44,516 bases of DNA from NCBI GenBank assembly GCA_019348355.1, contig JAHWJP010000009.1, positions 1 through 44,516 on the forward strand, in the 5' to 3' direction. The notes beneath the pieces are model-generated. The model was given only the letters and a program-made list of their open reading frames with translations, searched no databases and was not told the DNA's origin. Source of the stretch: Actinomycetota bacterium (lineage in GTDB: Bacteria; Actinomycetota; Actinomycetes; Mycobacteriales; SCTD01). Within the stretch, counting starts at the first letter, position 1, and the number at the start of each line of letters is the position of its first letter. Made by a program: the position numbers and the translations under genes. Below are positions 16,634 to 28,189 of the stretch, one piece after another.

Positions 16634-17406
16634 GCGTGACCCCGCAGGGCTCCCCGCCCGCGCGCTCGAGCCCTGACGGCGAGGACGACACGACCGGGGT
16701 GGGCTCGGTCTCGAGCGCTCCCGAGCGGGCCGACGTGGTGAGCTCGGCGGTCGATGCCGCGCCGCCGCCCCGCCCCGCCGGCTCGGACATGTTCGGTGCG
16801 GCGCTCGGCGGCGACACGAGCGGTTACGGCGGTCTGGTCCGTAAGAAGGGTCCCGGCCTGTCGAGCGAGCGGCCCTACGGCGGCTGGTTCGACGAGGCCG
16901 TCGACGCGTTGGAGGAGTCCTATCGCGGCTTCGGCGACACGGTGACCCGCGTGGTCGTCGACCGCGGCGAGCTCACCCTGCATGTCCGGCGCCAGAGCGT
17001 GGCCGCGCTCTGCCGCTACCTGCGCGACAACGCCAACCACCGCTACGAGCTGCTGCTCGGCGTCTCCGGCGTGGACTTCCCCGACCAGGACGAGCGCCTG
17101 CACGTCGTCTACCACCTGCTGTCGATGACCTACCGTCGCCGGCTCCGCCTCGAGACCACCTGCAGCGTGGAGGATCCGCACGTCGCCAGCGTCGTGGGCG
17201 TCTATCCCACGGCCGACTTCCACGAGCGCGAGACCTGGGACATGTTCGGCGTGCAGTTCGACGGCCACCCGGGACTGACCCGGATCCTGATGCCGGACGA
17301 CTGGGACGGCCATCCGCAGCGCAAGGACTACCCGCTCGGTGGGGTGCCGGTCGAGTACAAGGGCGCGCAGATCCCACCGCCCGACGAGCGGAGGTCTTAC
17401 GCATGA
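16630..17406 (+). CDS. nuoC: NADH-quinone oxidoreductase subunit C
   Basis: 258-aa peripheral-arm subunit. The first 75 or so residues are a disordered, Ser/Pro/Asp-rich extension. The conserved domain follows, with the signature [20 protein letters not shown] and [15 protein letters not shown]. It overlaps nuoB (ATGA) and nuoD (ATGA), implying coupled translation. It packs against NuoD in the quinone-reducing module. Confidence 0.97.
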
Positions 17407-18734
17407 CGACGACGGACAGCCCGACCGAGGCCTACCAGGCCAGCTCCCGCGATACGACCGAGGGGACCGTCTACACCGTCACCGGTGGCGACTGGGACAC
17501 CGTGCTCGGGGCGAACCTCGACGAGGAGCGCATCGTCGTCAACATGGGGCCGCAGCACCCCTCGACGCACGGGGTGCTGCGCCTGGTGATGGAGCTCGAC
17601 GGCGAGACGGTCACCTCCGCGCGTACCGTCATCGGCTATCTGCACACCGGCATCGAGAAGAACCTCGAATACCGAAACTGGGTCCAGGGCGTCACCTTCG
17701 TGACCCGGATGGACTACCTGGCACCGATCTTCAACGAGACCGCTTACAGCCTGGCCGTCGAGAAGCTGCTCGGGGTCGAGCCGCCGGAGCGCGCCACGGT
17801 CATCCGGGTGCTGTGCATGGAGCTCAACCGCATCTCGAGCCACCTGGTGGCCTTCGCCACCGGCGGCCTCGAGCTCGGTGCGCTGACGGCCATGACGAAC
17901 GCCTTCCGCGAGCGCGAGCTCGTCCTCGACGTCCTCGAGATGATCACCGGCCTGCGGATGAACCACGCCTACATCCGCCCCGGCGGTGTCTCGCAGGACC
18001 TGCCGGCCGGCGCGGTCGAGAAGATCCGCGAGCTGCTCGAGATCCTGCCCGAGCGCTTCACGGGTCTTGACAAGATGCTCACCGGCAACCCGATCTGGCA
18101 GGCCCGCACCCAGAACGTCGCCCACCTGGACGTCCAGGGCTGCCTGGCCCTCGGCGTCACCGGCCCGATCCTGCGCTCGGCCGGCCTGGCCTGGGACCTG
18201 CGCAAGACCGATCCGTACTGCGGCTACGAGAACTACGACTTCGACGTGGCCGTCACCCCGGACGCCGACTGCTGGGGGCGGTTCCTGGTCCGCAAGCAGG
18301 AGTTGTACGAGTCGCTCAAGATCATCGAGCAGGCCCTCGACAAGCTGCGCCCCGGCCCGATCATGGTGGCGGACACCAAGATCGCCTGGCCGGCGCAGCT
18401 CGCGCTCGGGTCGGACGGGCTGGGACAGTCCCTCGACCACGTCAAGAAAATCATGGGTACGTCCATGGAGGCGCTGATCCACCACTTCAAGCTGGTCACC
18501 GAGGGCTTCCGGGTTCCGGCCGGGCAGGTCTACGTCGGGGTCGAGTCGCCCCGCGGCGAGCTCGGCGTCCACGCCGTCAGCGACGGCGGCACCCGGCCGT
18601 ACCGCGTGCACGTGCGCGATCCGTCGTTCACGAACCTGCAGGCCACGGCGGCGATGTGCGAGGGTGGCATGCTCTCCGACGCCATCGCGGCGGTCGCCTC
18701 GATCGACCCGGTCATGGGAGGCGTGGACCGTTGA
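17403..18734 (+). CDS. nuoD: NADH-quinone oxidoreductase subunit D
   Basis: 443-aa 49-kDa-type subunit, related to the large subunit of [NiFe] hydrogenases, forming the quinone pocket with NuoB. The hallmark [21 protein letters not shown] is near residue 41, followed by [16 protein letters not shown]. The C-terminal [30 protein letters not shown] is typical. The nickel-ligand cysteines of hydrogenases are absent, as expected for NuoD. Confidence 0.98.
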   Translation: MTTTDSPTEAYQASSRDTTEGTVYTVTGGDWDTVLGANLDEERIVVNMGPQHPSTHGVLRLVMELDGETVTSARTVIGYLHTGIEKNLEYRNWVQGVTFVTRMDYLAPIFNETAYSLAVEKLLGVEPPERATVIRVLCMELNRISSHLVAFATGGLELGALTAMTNAFRERELVLDVLEMITGLRMNHAYIRPGGVSQDLPAGAVEKIRELLEILPERFTGLDKMLTGNPIWQARTQNVAHLDVQGCLALGVTGPILRSAGLAWDLRKTDPYCGYENYDFDVAVTPDADCWGRFLVRKQELYESLKIIEQALDKLRPGPIMVADTKIAWPAQLALGSDGLGQSLDHVKKIMGTSMEALIHHFKLVTEGFRVPAGQVYVGVESPRGELGVHAVSDGGTRPYRVHVRDPSFTNLQATAAMCEGGMLSDAIAAVASIDPVMGGVDR

Positions 18735-19443
18735 CCGACCTCACACCAGCGCCGTCCGAGCAGCCACTGGCTGTTGCGCCGCTGTCGGAGCAGACGCGGC
18801 GTGAGTTGCGCCAGATCATCGCGCGCTACCCGCAGCCCCGCTCGGCGCTGCTGCCGATGCTGCACCTCGTGCAGTCCGAGCAGGGCTACGTCACCGCCGA
18901 GGGCATCACGGTGTGCGCGCAGGAGCTCGGCCTGACGCACGCCGAGGTCGGCGCCGTCGCGACCTTCTACACGATGTACCGCCGGAAGCCGGTCGGCGAC
19001 TACCACGTCGGGATCTGCACCAACACGCTGTGCGCGGTGCTCGGCGGCGACGAGATCCTCGCGCGGGTCAAGGACCACCTCGGCATCGGTCACAACGAGA
19101 CGACCGGGGACGGCCGCGTCAGCCTCGAGCACATCGAGTGCAACGCCGCCTGTGACTACGCCCCGGTCGTGATGGTCAACTGGGAGTTCTACGACAACCA
19201 GACGCCGGCCTCGACCGTCGAGCTGGTCGACGCCTGCCGCGCGGGCAGCCCGCCGCCGCCCACCCGGGGTGCGGACAGCCTGTGCACCTTCCGGCAGGCG
19301 GCGCGGGTGCTGGCCGGCTTCCCGGACGGCCGGGCGGGCGAGGGACTGCAGGCCGGGCCTCCCACCCTGGCCGGGCTCGAGCTGGCCAAGCGGCGCGGCG
19401 ACTCGGCCCCCGCCTACCCCTCTGACACGTCTCCGGAGTCCTG

Positions 19444-19444
<1 letters not shown>
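18731..19444 (+). CDS. nuoE: NADH-quinone oxidoreductase subunit E
   Basis: 237-aa subunit of the NADH-dehydrogenase module with a thioredoxin-fold [2Fe-2S] cluster (N1a). The four cysteines are in [10 protein letters not shown] and [15 protein letters not shown]. The start is a TTG whose TTGA overlaps the nuoD stop; no in-frame ATG or GTG fits better. A C-terminal extension of about 70 residues, ending [11 protein letters not shown], follows the core. It pairs with NuoF. Confidence 0.95.
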
Positions 19445-20783
<1,339 letters not shown>

Positions 20784-20787
<4 letters not shown>

Positions 20788-23243
20788 CCGTGACCGCCGC
20801 CGGTGACACCGGCGTGACGCCCACCGACCTGGTCACCTGCACGATCGACGGCTTCGAGGTCTCGGTCCCGAAGGGCACCCTGGTCATCCGTGCCGCCGAG
20901 CTGGTCGGCCTGCAGATCCCGCGCTTCTGCGACCACCCGCTGCTCGACCCGGTCGGCGCGTGCCGGCAGTGCCTGGTCGAGGTGGAGGGTCAGCGCAAGC
21001 CGCTCGCCTCCTGCACCTCGACGGTGACCGACGGCATGGTGGTCAAGACCCAGCTGACCTCCCCCATCGCCGAGAAGGCCCAGCGCGGCAATCTCGAGAT
21101 GCTGCTGATCAACCACCCGCTCGACTGTCCGGTCTGCGACAAGGGCGGCGAGTGCCCGCTGCAGAACCAGACGATGACCAACGGCAACGCCGAGTCGCGC
21201 TTCCACGACGTGAAGCGCACCTACCCCAAGCCGATCGCCATCTCCAGCCAGGTGCTGCTCGACCGCGAGCGGTGCGTGCTGTGCGCCCGCTGCACCCGCT
21301 TCTCCCAGCAGATCGCCGGTGACCCGTTCATCGAGCTGTTCGAGCGGGGCGCGCTGCAGCAGGTCGCGATCTACACCGACCGGCCGTTCGAGAGCTACTT
21401 CTCGGGCAACACCGTGCAGATCTGCCCGGTCGGTGCGCTGACCGGCGCGGCCTACCGCTTCCGGGCCCGGCCCTTCGACCTGGTCTCCTCGCCGATGGTC
21501 TGCGAGCACTGCGCCTCCGGCTGCGCGCTGCGTACCGATCACCGCCGCGGCAAGGTGCTGCGCCGCCTGTCCGGGAACGACCCGCAGGTCAACGAGGAGT
21601 GGAACTGCGACAAGGGCCGCTGGGCGTTCACCTACGCCGAGCAGGGCGACCGGATCGCCAGCCCGCTCGTCCGCGACACCGACACCGGCGTGCTGCGCGA
21701 GGCGTCCTGGAGCGAGGCGCTCGACCGCGCCGCCCGCGGGCTCGCCGGAGCCAAGGCCGACGGCGGCGTCGGGGTGCTGCCAGGCGGGCGGCTGACCGTC
21801 GAGGACGCCTACGCCTACGCCAAGTTCGCCCGCGTCGTGCTCGGCACCAATGACGTGGACAGCCGGGTGCGGGCCCACTCGGGGGAGGAGCTCGCCTTCC
21901 TCGCCGGGTCGGTCGCGGGTCGTTACGCCGGCCAGGACGGTGTCGTCACCTACGCCGACATCGAGTCCGCACCTGCGGTGCTGCTCGCCGGCTTCGAGCC
22001 GGAGGAGGAGTCGCCGATCGTCTTCCTGCGTCTGCGCAAGGCGGTCCGCCACTCCGGCACCCGGGTCCTCACGATCGCGCCGTTCCGCTCACCGGGCTCG
22101 ATCAAGACCGCTGCGCGCCTGCTGCCGGCCGCTCCCGGGGCCGAGGCGACGATCCTCGCCGAGCTGAGCAACACCGACGGCGGCTCTGACAATTCACCCT
22201 ACGGCGAGGCGGCGAAGGCGCTGACCTGGCCGGGCGCACTCGTGCTCGTCGGCGAGCGGCTCGCCGCCGTGCCCGGTGCGCTGAGCGCCGTCGCCCGGCT
22301 GGCCGGCACGACTGGCGCCCGCGTCGCCTGGGTGCCCCGGCGCGCGGGCGAGCGTGGAGCCGTCGACGCCGGCGCCCTGCCGACCCTGCTGCCCGGCGGT
22401 CGCCTGCTGTCGGCCGAGGCGGACCGCGCCGCGGTCGCCGCGGTCTGGGGACCCGTCCCCGAGACGCCGGGTCGCGACCTCGACACGCTGCTCGCGGCCG
22501 CCGCCTCCGGGGCGCTCTCGGCGCTGGTCGTCGGAGCGCTCGACCCGGCCGACTGTCCCGACCCCGCGCTCGCCCTCGACGCCCTCGACAAGGTGCCGTT
22601 CCTGGTCAGCCTGGAGCTGCGCCGCACCCCGGTCACCGACCGGGCCGACGTCGTGTTCCCGGTCGCAGCGGCCGTCGAGAAGTCCGGCACCTACCTGGAC
22701 TGGGAGGGCCGGGCCCGCCCGTTCGAGCAGGTGCTCCGCGGCTCGGGCAAGCTGTCCGACGGCCGCGTGCTGCACACCCTCGCCGATGAGATGGACCTCC
22801 CGCTGGGCCTGCCGGACGTGCCGTCGGCCCGAGCCGAGATCGCCCGGCTGGGCGCCCGTGGGTCCCGACCGCCGCAACCGTCGTACGACGCGGTCGTCAC
22901 GGCGAATCCCGCCGCAGGGGAGGCGGTGCTCGCCTCCTGGCACTGGCTGCTCGACGACGGGTCGCTGCAGGACGGCGAGCCGTTCCTGGCCGGCACCGCT
23001 CGGCAGCCACGGCTGCACCTGTCCGCTGCGACCGCCGCCGAGATCGGCGCGGCCGAAGGCTTCGTCGTGACCGTCCGCTCTGATCGGGGCAGCCTGTCGC
23101 TGCCGCTGGTCGTCGCCGACCTGCCCGACCGCGTCGTGTGGGTGCCGATGCGGACAGCGGTCGCCGCCGTACGCCGTGATCTTCGTGTCGGACCCGGAGC
23201 GGTGGTCCAGATCTCCGTAGAGCCGGCCGGCGGCGCCGCATGA
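20784..23243 (+). CDS. nuoG: NADH-quinone oxidoreductase subunit G
   Basis: 819-aa iron-sulfur subunit. The ATG at 20784 overlaps the nuoF stop; a longer open frame upstream is spurious. N-terminal [2Fe-2S] cysteines are in [21 protein letters not shown]. Next comes the His/Cys3 cluster ([19 protein letters not shown]) and a second four-Cys group (CVLCARC plus QICPVGAL). The extra N7 motif [15 protein letters not shown] with a distal Cys in EWNCDKGRW is retained. The large C-terminal molybdopterin-oxidoreductase-like domain is divergent and Ala-rich, as in other actinomycetes. It bridges the NADH module and the quinone module. Confidence 0.97.
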
Positions 23244-24589
23244 GCGCGCTGTCCGTGCTGGCCCAGGAGGAGGGCACCCAACTGCCGCTGACCAGCTTCG
23301 GCAACGAGCCGTTCTGGCTGACGATCGCCAAGGCGCTGTTCGTCTTCGTCCTGCTCGTACTGATGACGCTGTTCACGATCGTGTTCGAGCGCAAGGTCGT
23401 CGCGCGCATGCAGCAGCGCAGCGGGCCGAACCGGGTCGGTCCGGGCGGCTGGGGCCAGTCGCTCGCCGACGGCCTGAAGCTGGCGTTCAAAGAGGACATC
23501 ATCCCCAAGCTCGCCGACCGACCGGTCTACCTGCTGGCGCCGGTGCTCTCGGCGGTGCCGGCCTTCCTCGCCTTCTCGGTCATCCCGTTCGGTCCGGCCG
23601 TCGACGTCGCGGGCACCCGCACCGCCCTGCAGCTCACCGATCTGTCGGTCGGCGTGCTGTGGGTGCTGGCCTGCGCGAGCCTCGGTGTCTTCGGCATCGT
23701 CCTGGCCGGCTGGTCCAGCGGCTCGGTCTATCCGCTGCTCGGCGGCCTGCGCTCGGCCGCGCAGGTCATCAGCTATGAGATCGCGATGGCGCTCGCGCTG
23801 ATCGCCGTCTTCCTCTACGCCGGCTCGCTGTCGACCAGTGAGATCGTCGCCGCGCAGGACAGCCGCTGGTTCGTGCTCACGCTGCCGGTCTCGTTCGTCA
23901 TCTACGTCATCGCGATCACCGGGGAGACCAACCGCGCCCCGTTCGACCTGCCCGAGGCCGAGAGCGAGCTGGTCGGCGGCTTCCACACCGAGTACACCTC
24001 GCTGAAGTTCGCCATGTTCTTCCTCGCCGAGTACATCAACATCGTCACGGTGTCGGCGCTCGCGACGACGCTGTTCTTCGGCGGCTGGCAGGCGCCGTTC
24101 CCCTTCTCGAGAGTGGAGTTCCTGTCCGAGGGCTGGTTCCCCATCGTGTGGTTCCTGACCAAGACGCTGGTGTTCATCTTCTTCTTCGTCTGGCTGCGCG
24201 GGGTGCTGCCCCGGATGCGCTACGACGCCTTCATGCGCTTCGGCTGGAAGGTGCTCGTCCCGGTCGGACTGGTCTGGATCCTGCTGGTGGCCGCCATCCG
24301 CACCGCGACGCTGGAGATTGAGGACCGCAGCACGCTGCTGCTGTCGGTCGGTGTGCTGTTCGCGGTCGTGCTGGTCGTGTTCTACCTGATCCCGGCCGGT
24401 GCGCCGGAGGACGACGAGCCCGATCATCCCGGGACCGACCTGACGCCGCTGTCGGACGGCGGCTTCCCGACCCCGCCGATGGATCTCAGCGTCCCGCCGA
24501 CGCCGCGTTCGCTGGCCAGCGTCAGTGCGCCGGCTGCTGCTGTCACACCCGCACCCGATTCCGCCCCCGACTCCCCGACGGAGGCCTGA
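23240..24589 (+). CDS. nuoH: NADH-quinone oxidoreductase subunit H
   Basis: 449-aa membrane subunit that anchors the peripheral arm and lines the quinone channel. It has about eight membrane segments and the conserved loops [19 protein letters not shown] and [20 protein letters not shown]. The last 65 or so residues are a polar Asp/Pro/Ala-rich tail beyond the normal end, common in actinomycetes. The start overlaps the nuoG stop. Confidence 0.97.
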   Translation: MSALSVLAQEEGTQLPLTSFGNEPFWLTIAKALFVFVLLVLMTLFTIVFERKVVARMQQRSGPNRVGPGGWGQSLADGLKLAFKEDIIPKLADRPVYLLAPVLSAVPAFLAFSVIPFGPAVDVAGTRTALQLTDLSVGVLWVLACASLGVFGIVLAGWSSGSVYPLLGGLRSAAQVISYEIAMALALIAVFLYAGSLSTSEIVAAQDSRWFVLTLPVSFVIYVIAITGETNRAPFDLPEAESELVGGFHTEYTSLKFAMFFLAEYINIVTVSALATTLFFGGWQAPFPFSRVEFLSEGWFPIVWFLTKTLVFIFFFVWLRGVLPRMRYDAFMRFGWKVLVPVGLVWILLVAAIRTATLEIEDRSTLLLSVGVLFAVVLVVFYLIPAGAPEDDEPDHPGTDLTPLSDGGFPTPPMDLSVPPTPRSLASVSAPAAAVTPAPDSAPDSPTEA

Positions 24590-24590
24590 C

Positions 24591-25103
24591 ATGGCCGACA
24601 TGCTGAACCCGGTCCGCGGGTTCGGGCTCACCTTCGCGACGATGTTCAAGAAGGTGACCACCGAGCAGTACCCCGAGCAGGTCACCCCCACGGCGCCGCG
24701 CTACCACGGTCGGCACGTGCTCAACCGGCACCCCGACGGGCTCGAGAAGTGCATCGGCTGTGAGTTGTGCGCCTGGGCCTGCCCGGCCGATGCGATCTAC
24801 GTCGAAGGCGCCGACAACACCGACGGGCAGCGCTTCTCCCCGGGCGAGCGCTACGCCGCCGTCTACCAGATCAACTACCTGCGGTGCATCTTCTGCGGGC
24901 TGTGCATCGAGGCCTGCCCCACCCGATCGCTGACGATGACCAACGAGTACGAGCTGGCCGACGACAGCCGCCAGGACCTCATCTTCACCAAGACCCAGCT
25001 GCTCGCCCCCCTGCTGCCCGGCATGGACGAGCCGCCCCACCCGATGGCGCTCGGCACCACCGACGCCGACTACTACGTCGGCTCCCCGGGGGCGTCCGCG
25101 TGA
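24591..25103 (+). CDS. nuoI: NADH-quinone oxidoreductase subunit I
   Basis: 170-aa subunit with two [4Fe-4S] clusters (N6a, N6b) bound by [16 protein letters not shown] and [16 protein letters not shown]. An amphipathic N-terminal helix ([16 protein letters not shown]) would lie on the membrane. The ATG at 24591 is one base after the nuoH stop; the open frame extends further upstream only inside nuoH. The stop overlaps the GTG of nuoJ. A second, shorter NuoI-like protein is encoded at 33435. Confidence 0.97.
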   Translation: MADMLNPVRGFGLTFATMFKKVTTEQYPEQVTPTAPRYHGRHVLNRHPDGLEKCIGCELCAWACPADAIYVEGADNTDGQRFSPGERYAAVYQINYLRCIFCGLCIEACPTRSLTMTNEYELADDSRQDLIFTKTQLLAPLLPGMDEPPHPMALGTTDADYYVGSPGASA

Positions 25104-25900
25104 CGCCACAGCTTGCCGGCGCCGACGCGGTCCTGGCCGCCACGTCCACCGGCGAAGCCGTCACCTTCTGGATCCTGGGCCCGCTGGCGGTGATCGCGGC
25201 GCTGATGATGGTGCTGTCGAAGAATGCGGTGCACGCCGCGCTGTTCCTCGCCGCGGTGATGCTGTCGCTGGCCGGTCTCTACGCGGCGCAGGACGCGCCG
25301 TTCCTCGCCGCGGTGCAGGTCATCGTCTACACCGGCGCCATCCTCATGCTGTTCCTGTTCGTGCTCATGCTGGTCGGGGTGGACGCGAGCGACTCGCTGG
25401 TCGAGACGCTGCGCGGACAGCGGGTGGCGGCGGTCGTGGTCGGCCTGGGCTTCGCCGCCCTGCTCATGGGCACGATCGCGAGCGCGGTCCTGCAGGACGA
25501 CGGCACCGTCGCGGCGGTCGGGCTCGACCGGGCCAACGAGGAGGGCAACGTCGTCGGGATCGCCCGGCTGCTGTTCACCGACTACCTGTTCGCCTTCGAG
25601 ATCACCAGCGCCCTGCTGATCACGGCGGCGCTCGGAGCGATGGTGCTCGCCCACAAGGAGCGCACCGAGCCCAAGCTCGGTCAGCGCGAGCTGTCCCGGC
25701 GGCGCTTCGCCGGCGACTCGCCGATCGCCCTTCCCGGGCCGGGCGTGTTCGCCGGCACCAACTCCAGCGCGACCCGGGCGCTGCTGCCGGACGGCTCGGA
25801 GGCGGAGCAGAGCGTCAGTCCGATCCTCACGCCGACCTCGGGGAAGCGGGCAGCCGGCCCCGACAGCGAGGGCACGCAGAGCATCGAGCGACCCTCGTGA
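25100..25900 (+). CDS. nuoJ: NADH-quinone oxidoreductase subunit J
   Basis: 266-aa membrane subunit. The GTG overlaps the nuoI stop. Five hydrophobic segments are visible, with the conserved [19 protein letters not shown] and [20 protein letters not shown] (the pi-bulge helix of complex I). The last 80 residues are a hydrophilic cytoplasmic tail not found in short NuoJ proteins but usual in actinomycetes. The stop overlaps nuoK. Confidence 0.96.
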   Translation: MTPQLAGADAVLAATSTGEAVTFWILGPLAVIAALMMVLSKNAVHAALFLAAVMLSLAGLYAAQDAPFLAAVQVIVYTGAILMLFLFVLMLVGVDASDSLVETLRGQRVAAVVVGLGFAALLMGTIASAVLQDDGTVAAVGLDRANEEGNVVGIARLLFTDYLFAFEITSALLITAALGAMVLAHKERTEPKLGQRELSRRRFAGDSPIALPGPGVFAGTNSSATRALLPDGSEAEQSVSPILTPTSGKRAAGPDSEGTQSIERPS

Positions 25901-26196
25901 ACGAGTCGTACTACCTGCTGCTCGCCGCGCTGCTGTTCACGATCGGCGGGCTCGGCGTGCTCCTGCGGCGCAACGCCATCCTGGTCTTCATGAGCGTCGA
26001 GCTGATGCTCAACTCGGTCAACCTCACCCTCGTGACGTTCAGCCGGACGACGGGCACCCTGGACGGCCAGGTCATGGCGTTCTTCGTCATGGTGGTGGCC
26101 GCCGCCGAGGTGGTCGTCGGCCTCGCGATCCTCATGAGCATCTTCCGCAGCCGCCGGTCGGCCTCGGTCGACGACGCCAGCCTGCTCAAGTTCTGA
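25897..26196 (+). CDS. nuoK: NADH-quinone oxidoreductase subunit K
   Basis: 99-aa three-helix membrane subunit, related to MrpC of cation antiporters. It shows [24 protein letters not shown] with the conserved Glu in the second helix, and the second Glu in [19 protein letters not shown] start overlapping the nuoJ stop. It takes part in proton translocation. Confidence 0.97.
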   Translation: MNESYYLLLAALLFTIGGLGVLLRRNAILVFMSVELMLNSVNLTLVTFSRTTGTLDGQVMAFFVMVVAAAEVVVGLAILMSIFRSRRSASVDDASLLKF

Positions 26197-26254
26197 CCGT
26201 GCAACCTGACGAGAACGAGGACCGACCCGTGCTGCCTGCCCGCCGAGCGATCGC

Positions 26255-28189
26255 GTGAGCCTCCCGCTCGCCACGGAGGCGCCGCCTGCCGGCCAGTACG
26301 CCGCAGCCACCGGGACGCTCGACCTGCTCTGGCTGCTGATCGCCCTCCCACTGCTCGGCGCGGCGATCCTGCTTCTCGGCGGCAGGCGCACCAACAGCTG
26401 GGGCCCGTACCTCGCGATCGGTGCCTGTGCCGCTTCTTTCCTGTACGCCGTGGTGGCCCTGTTCGCCCTGATCGGCCTGGAGGACCGCACCGCCGACCTG
26501 TTCCTCTACTCCTGGGTCCCGGTCGCGGAGCTCCAGGTCGACTTCGGGCTGCTGTTCGACCCGCTGTCCGCGACGTTCACGCTGCTCATCACCGGCGTCG
26601 GCCTGCTCATCCACATCTACTCGCTCGGCTACATGGACCACGACCCGCGGCGCCGGCTGTTCTTCGCCTACCTCAACCTGTTCGTCGCCGCGATGCTGAT
26701 CCTGGTGCTGAGCGACAGCTTCCTCGGGCTGTTCCTCGGCTGGGAGGGCGTGGGCCTCGCGTCGTACCTGCTGATCTCGTTCTGGTTCTACAAGCCCGAC
26801 GCGGCGACCGCGGCCAAGAAGGCGTTCATCGCCAACCGGGTCGGTGACGTCGGGCTGCTGATCGCGATCTTCCTGATGTTCGCGGCGCTGGGCACGACCT
26901 CGTTCGCCGGGGTGTTCTCCCAGGCCGAGCTGCTCACCGCCGGGACGGCGACGGTGCTGGGGCTGCTGCTGCTGCTCGGCGCCTGCGGCAAGTCCGGGCA
27001 GTTCCCGCTGCACACCTGGCTGCCGGACGCGATGGAGGGCCCGACGCCGGTCTCGGCGCTCATCCACGCCGCCACCATGGTGACGGCCGGTGTCTACCTC
27101 ATCGCGCGGGCGACGCCGATCTACGACGTCACGGACACCGCTCGGCTGGTCGTCGGCGTCATCGGCGTCATCACCATCCTCATCGGCGCGATCATCGGCT
27201 GCGCCTACGACGACATCAAGAAGGTTCTCGCCTACTCGACCGTCAGCCAGATCGGCTACATGTTCCTGGCCGTCAGCATCCCCGGCGCGGGCGCCATCGC
27301 GATCCTGCACCTGCTGACACACGGCTTCTTCAAGGCCTGCCTGTTCCTGTCGGCCGGGTCGGTCATGCACGGCATGAACGACCAGGTCGACATGCGCCGC
27401 TTCGGCGGGCTGCGCACGGTCATGCCGGTCACCTTTGGCTGCATGCTCGTGGGCTATCTCGCCATCATCGGCGCGCCGCCGTTCGCCGGGTTCTTCTCCA
27501 AGGACCTGGTGATAGAAGCGGCCTTCGACCAGGGCGGCGTGCGCGGCTGGGTCATGGGCTCGGTGGCGGTGCTCGCGGCCGGGCTGACCGCGTTCTACAT
27601 GACCCGTCTGATGCTCATGACGTTCTTCGGACAGAAGCGCTGGACCGACGACGTGCACCCGCACGAGTCACCAGCGGTGATGACCGGCCCGATGGTCCTG
27701 CTCGCGATCGGCTCGGTGGTCTCGGGGTTCGTGCTGCTGCACGTCGTCGACATCGAGGCCTGGCTCGAGCCGGTGACCGGCACCCACGAGGTGGAGCACG
27801 TGCTCGCGCCCATCGTCGTCAGCCTGCTGACCCTCGTGGTGGTCGCCGCCGGCGTGTTCGTCGCCTACACCAAGTACGCCAAGCAGGCCGTGCCGACCAC
27901 GGCGCCGGTCGCCGTGAGCCCGCTGACCGTGGCCGCCCGGCGCAACCTGTACTTCGACGCACTCAACGAGGGCGTGCTCATGCGACCCGGCCAGTACCTC
28001 ACCCGGGCGCTGGTGTTCGTCGACAACCGGGGCATCGACGGTGCGGTGAACAGCCTCGCGGCCGGGGTCGGCGGCGGGTCGGGCCGGCTGCGCCGCATCC
28101 AGAACGGCTTCGTGCGCTCCTATGCCCTGTCGATGTTCGGAGGAGCTGCCCTCGTGGTCGCCGCGATGCTCGTCGTGCGGGTCGCCTGA
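26255..28189 (+). CDS. nuoL: NADH-quinone oxidoreductase subunit L
   Basis: 644-aa antiporter-like proton-pumping subunit. It has about 16 membrane segments and conserved LGWEGVGLASYLLISFWF, the HTWLPDAMEGPTPVSALIHA helix and LTHGFFKACLFLSAGSVMH. The C-terminal lateral helix region is present. The GTG at 26255 follows a 58-base gap, the largest inside the operon, with no hairpin seen. The stop shares a base with the nuoM ATG (TGATG). Confidence 0.96.
   Translation: MSLPLATEAPPAGQYAAATGTLDLLWLLIALPLLGAAILLLGGRRTNSWGPYLAIGACAASFLYAVVALFALIGLEDRTADLFLYSWVPVAELQVDFGLLFDPLSATFTLLITGVGLLIHIYSLGYMDHDPRRRLFFAYLNLFVAAMLILVLSDSFLGLFLGWEGVGLASYLLISFWFYKPDAATAAKKAFIANRVGDVGLLIAIFLMFAALGTTSFAGVFSQAELLTAGTATVLGLLLLLGACGKSGQFPLHTWLPDAMEGPTPVSALIHAATMVTAGVYLIARATPIYDVTDTARLVVGVIGVITILIGAIIGCAYDDIKKVLAYSTVSQIGYMFLAVSIPGAGAIAILHLLTHGFFKACLFLSAGSVMHGMNDQVDMRRFGGLRTVMPVTFGCMLVGYLAIIGAPPFAGFFSKDLVIEAAFDQGGVRGWVMGSVAVLAAGLTAFYMTRLMLMTFFGQKRWTDDVHPHESPAVMTGPMVLLAIGSVVSGFVLLHVVDIEAWLEPVTGTHEVEHVLAPIVVSLLTLVVVAAGVFVAYTKYAKQAVPTTAPVAVSPLTVAARRNLYFDALNEGVLMRPGQYLTRALVFVDNRGIDGAVNSLAAGVGGGSGRLRRIQNGFVRSYALSMFGGAALVVAAMLVVRVA

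Noticed and set aside
23175-23190. GATCTTCGTG inside the 3' end of nuoG as another palindromic repeat
   Set aside because: No matching CGAAGATC arm within 80 bases and the codons fit the NuoG C-terminus.
22691-24691. 666-codon minus-strand open frame antisense to nuoG/nuoH
   Set aside because: The product is rich in Arg, Asp, Gln, His and Glu without any motif and mirrors two clearly conserved genes.
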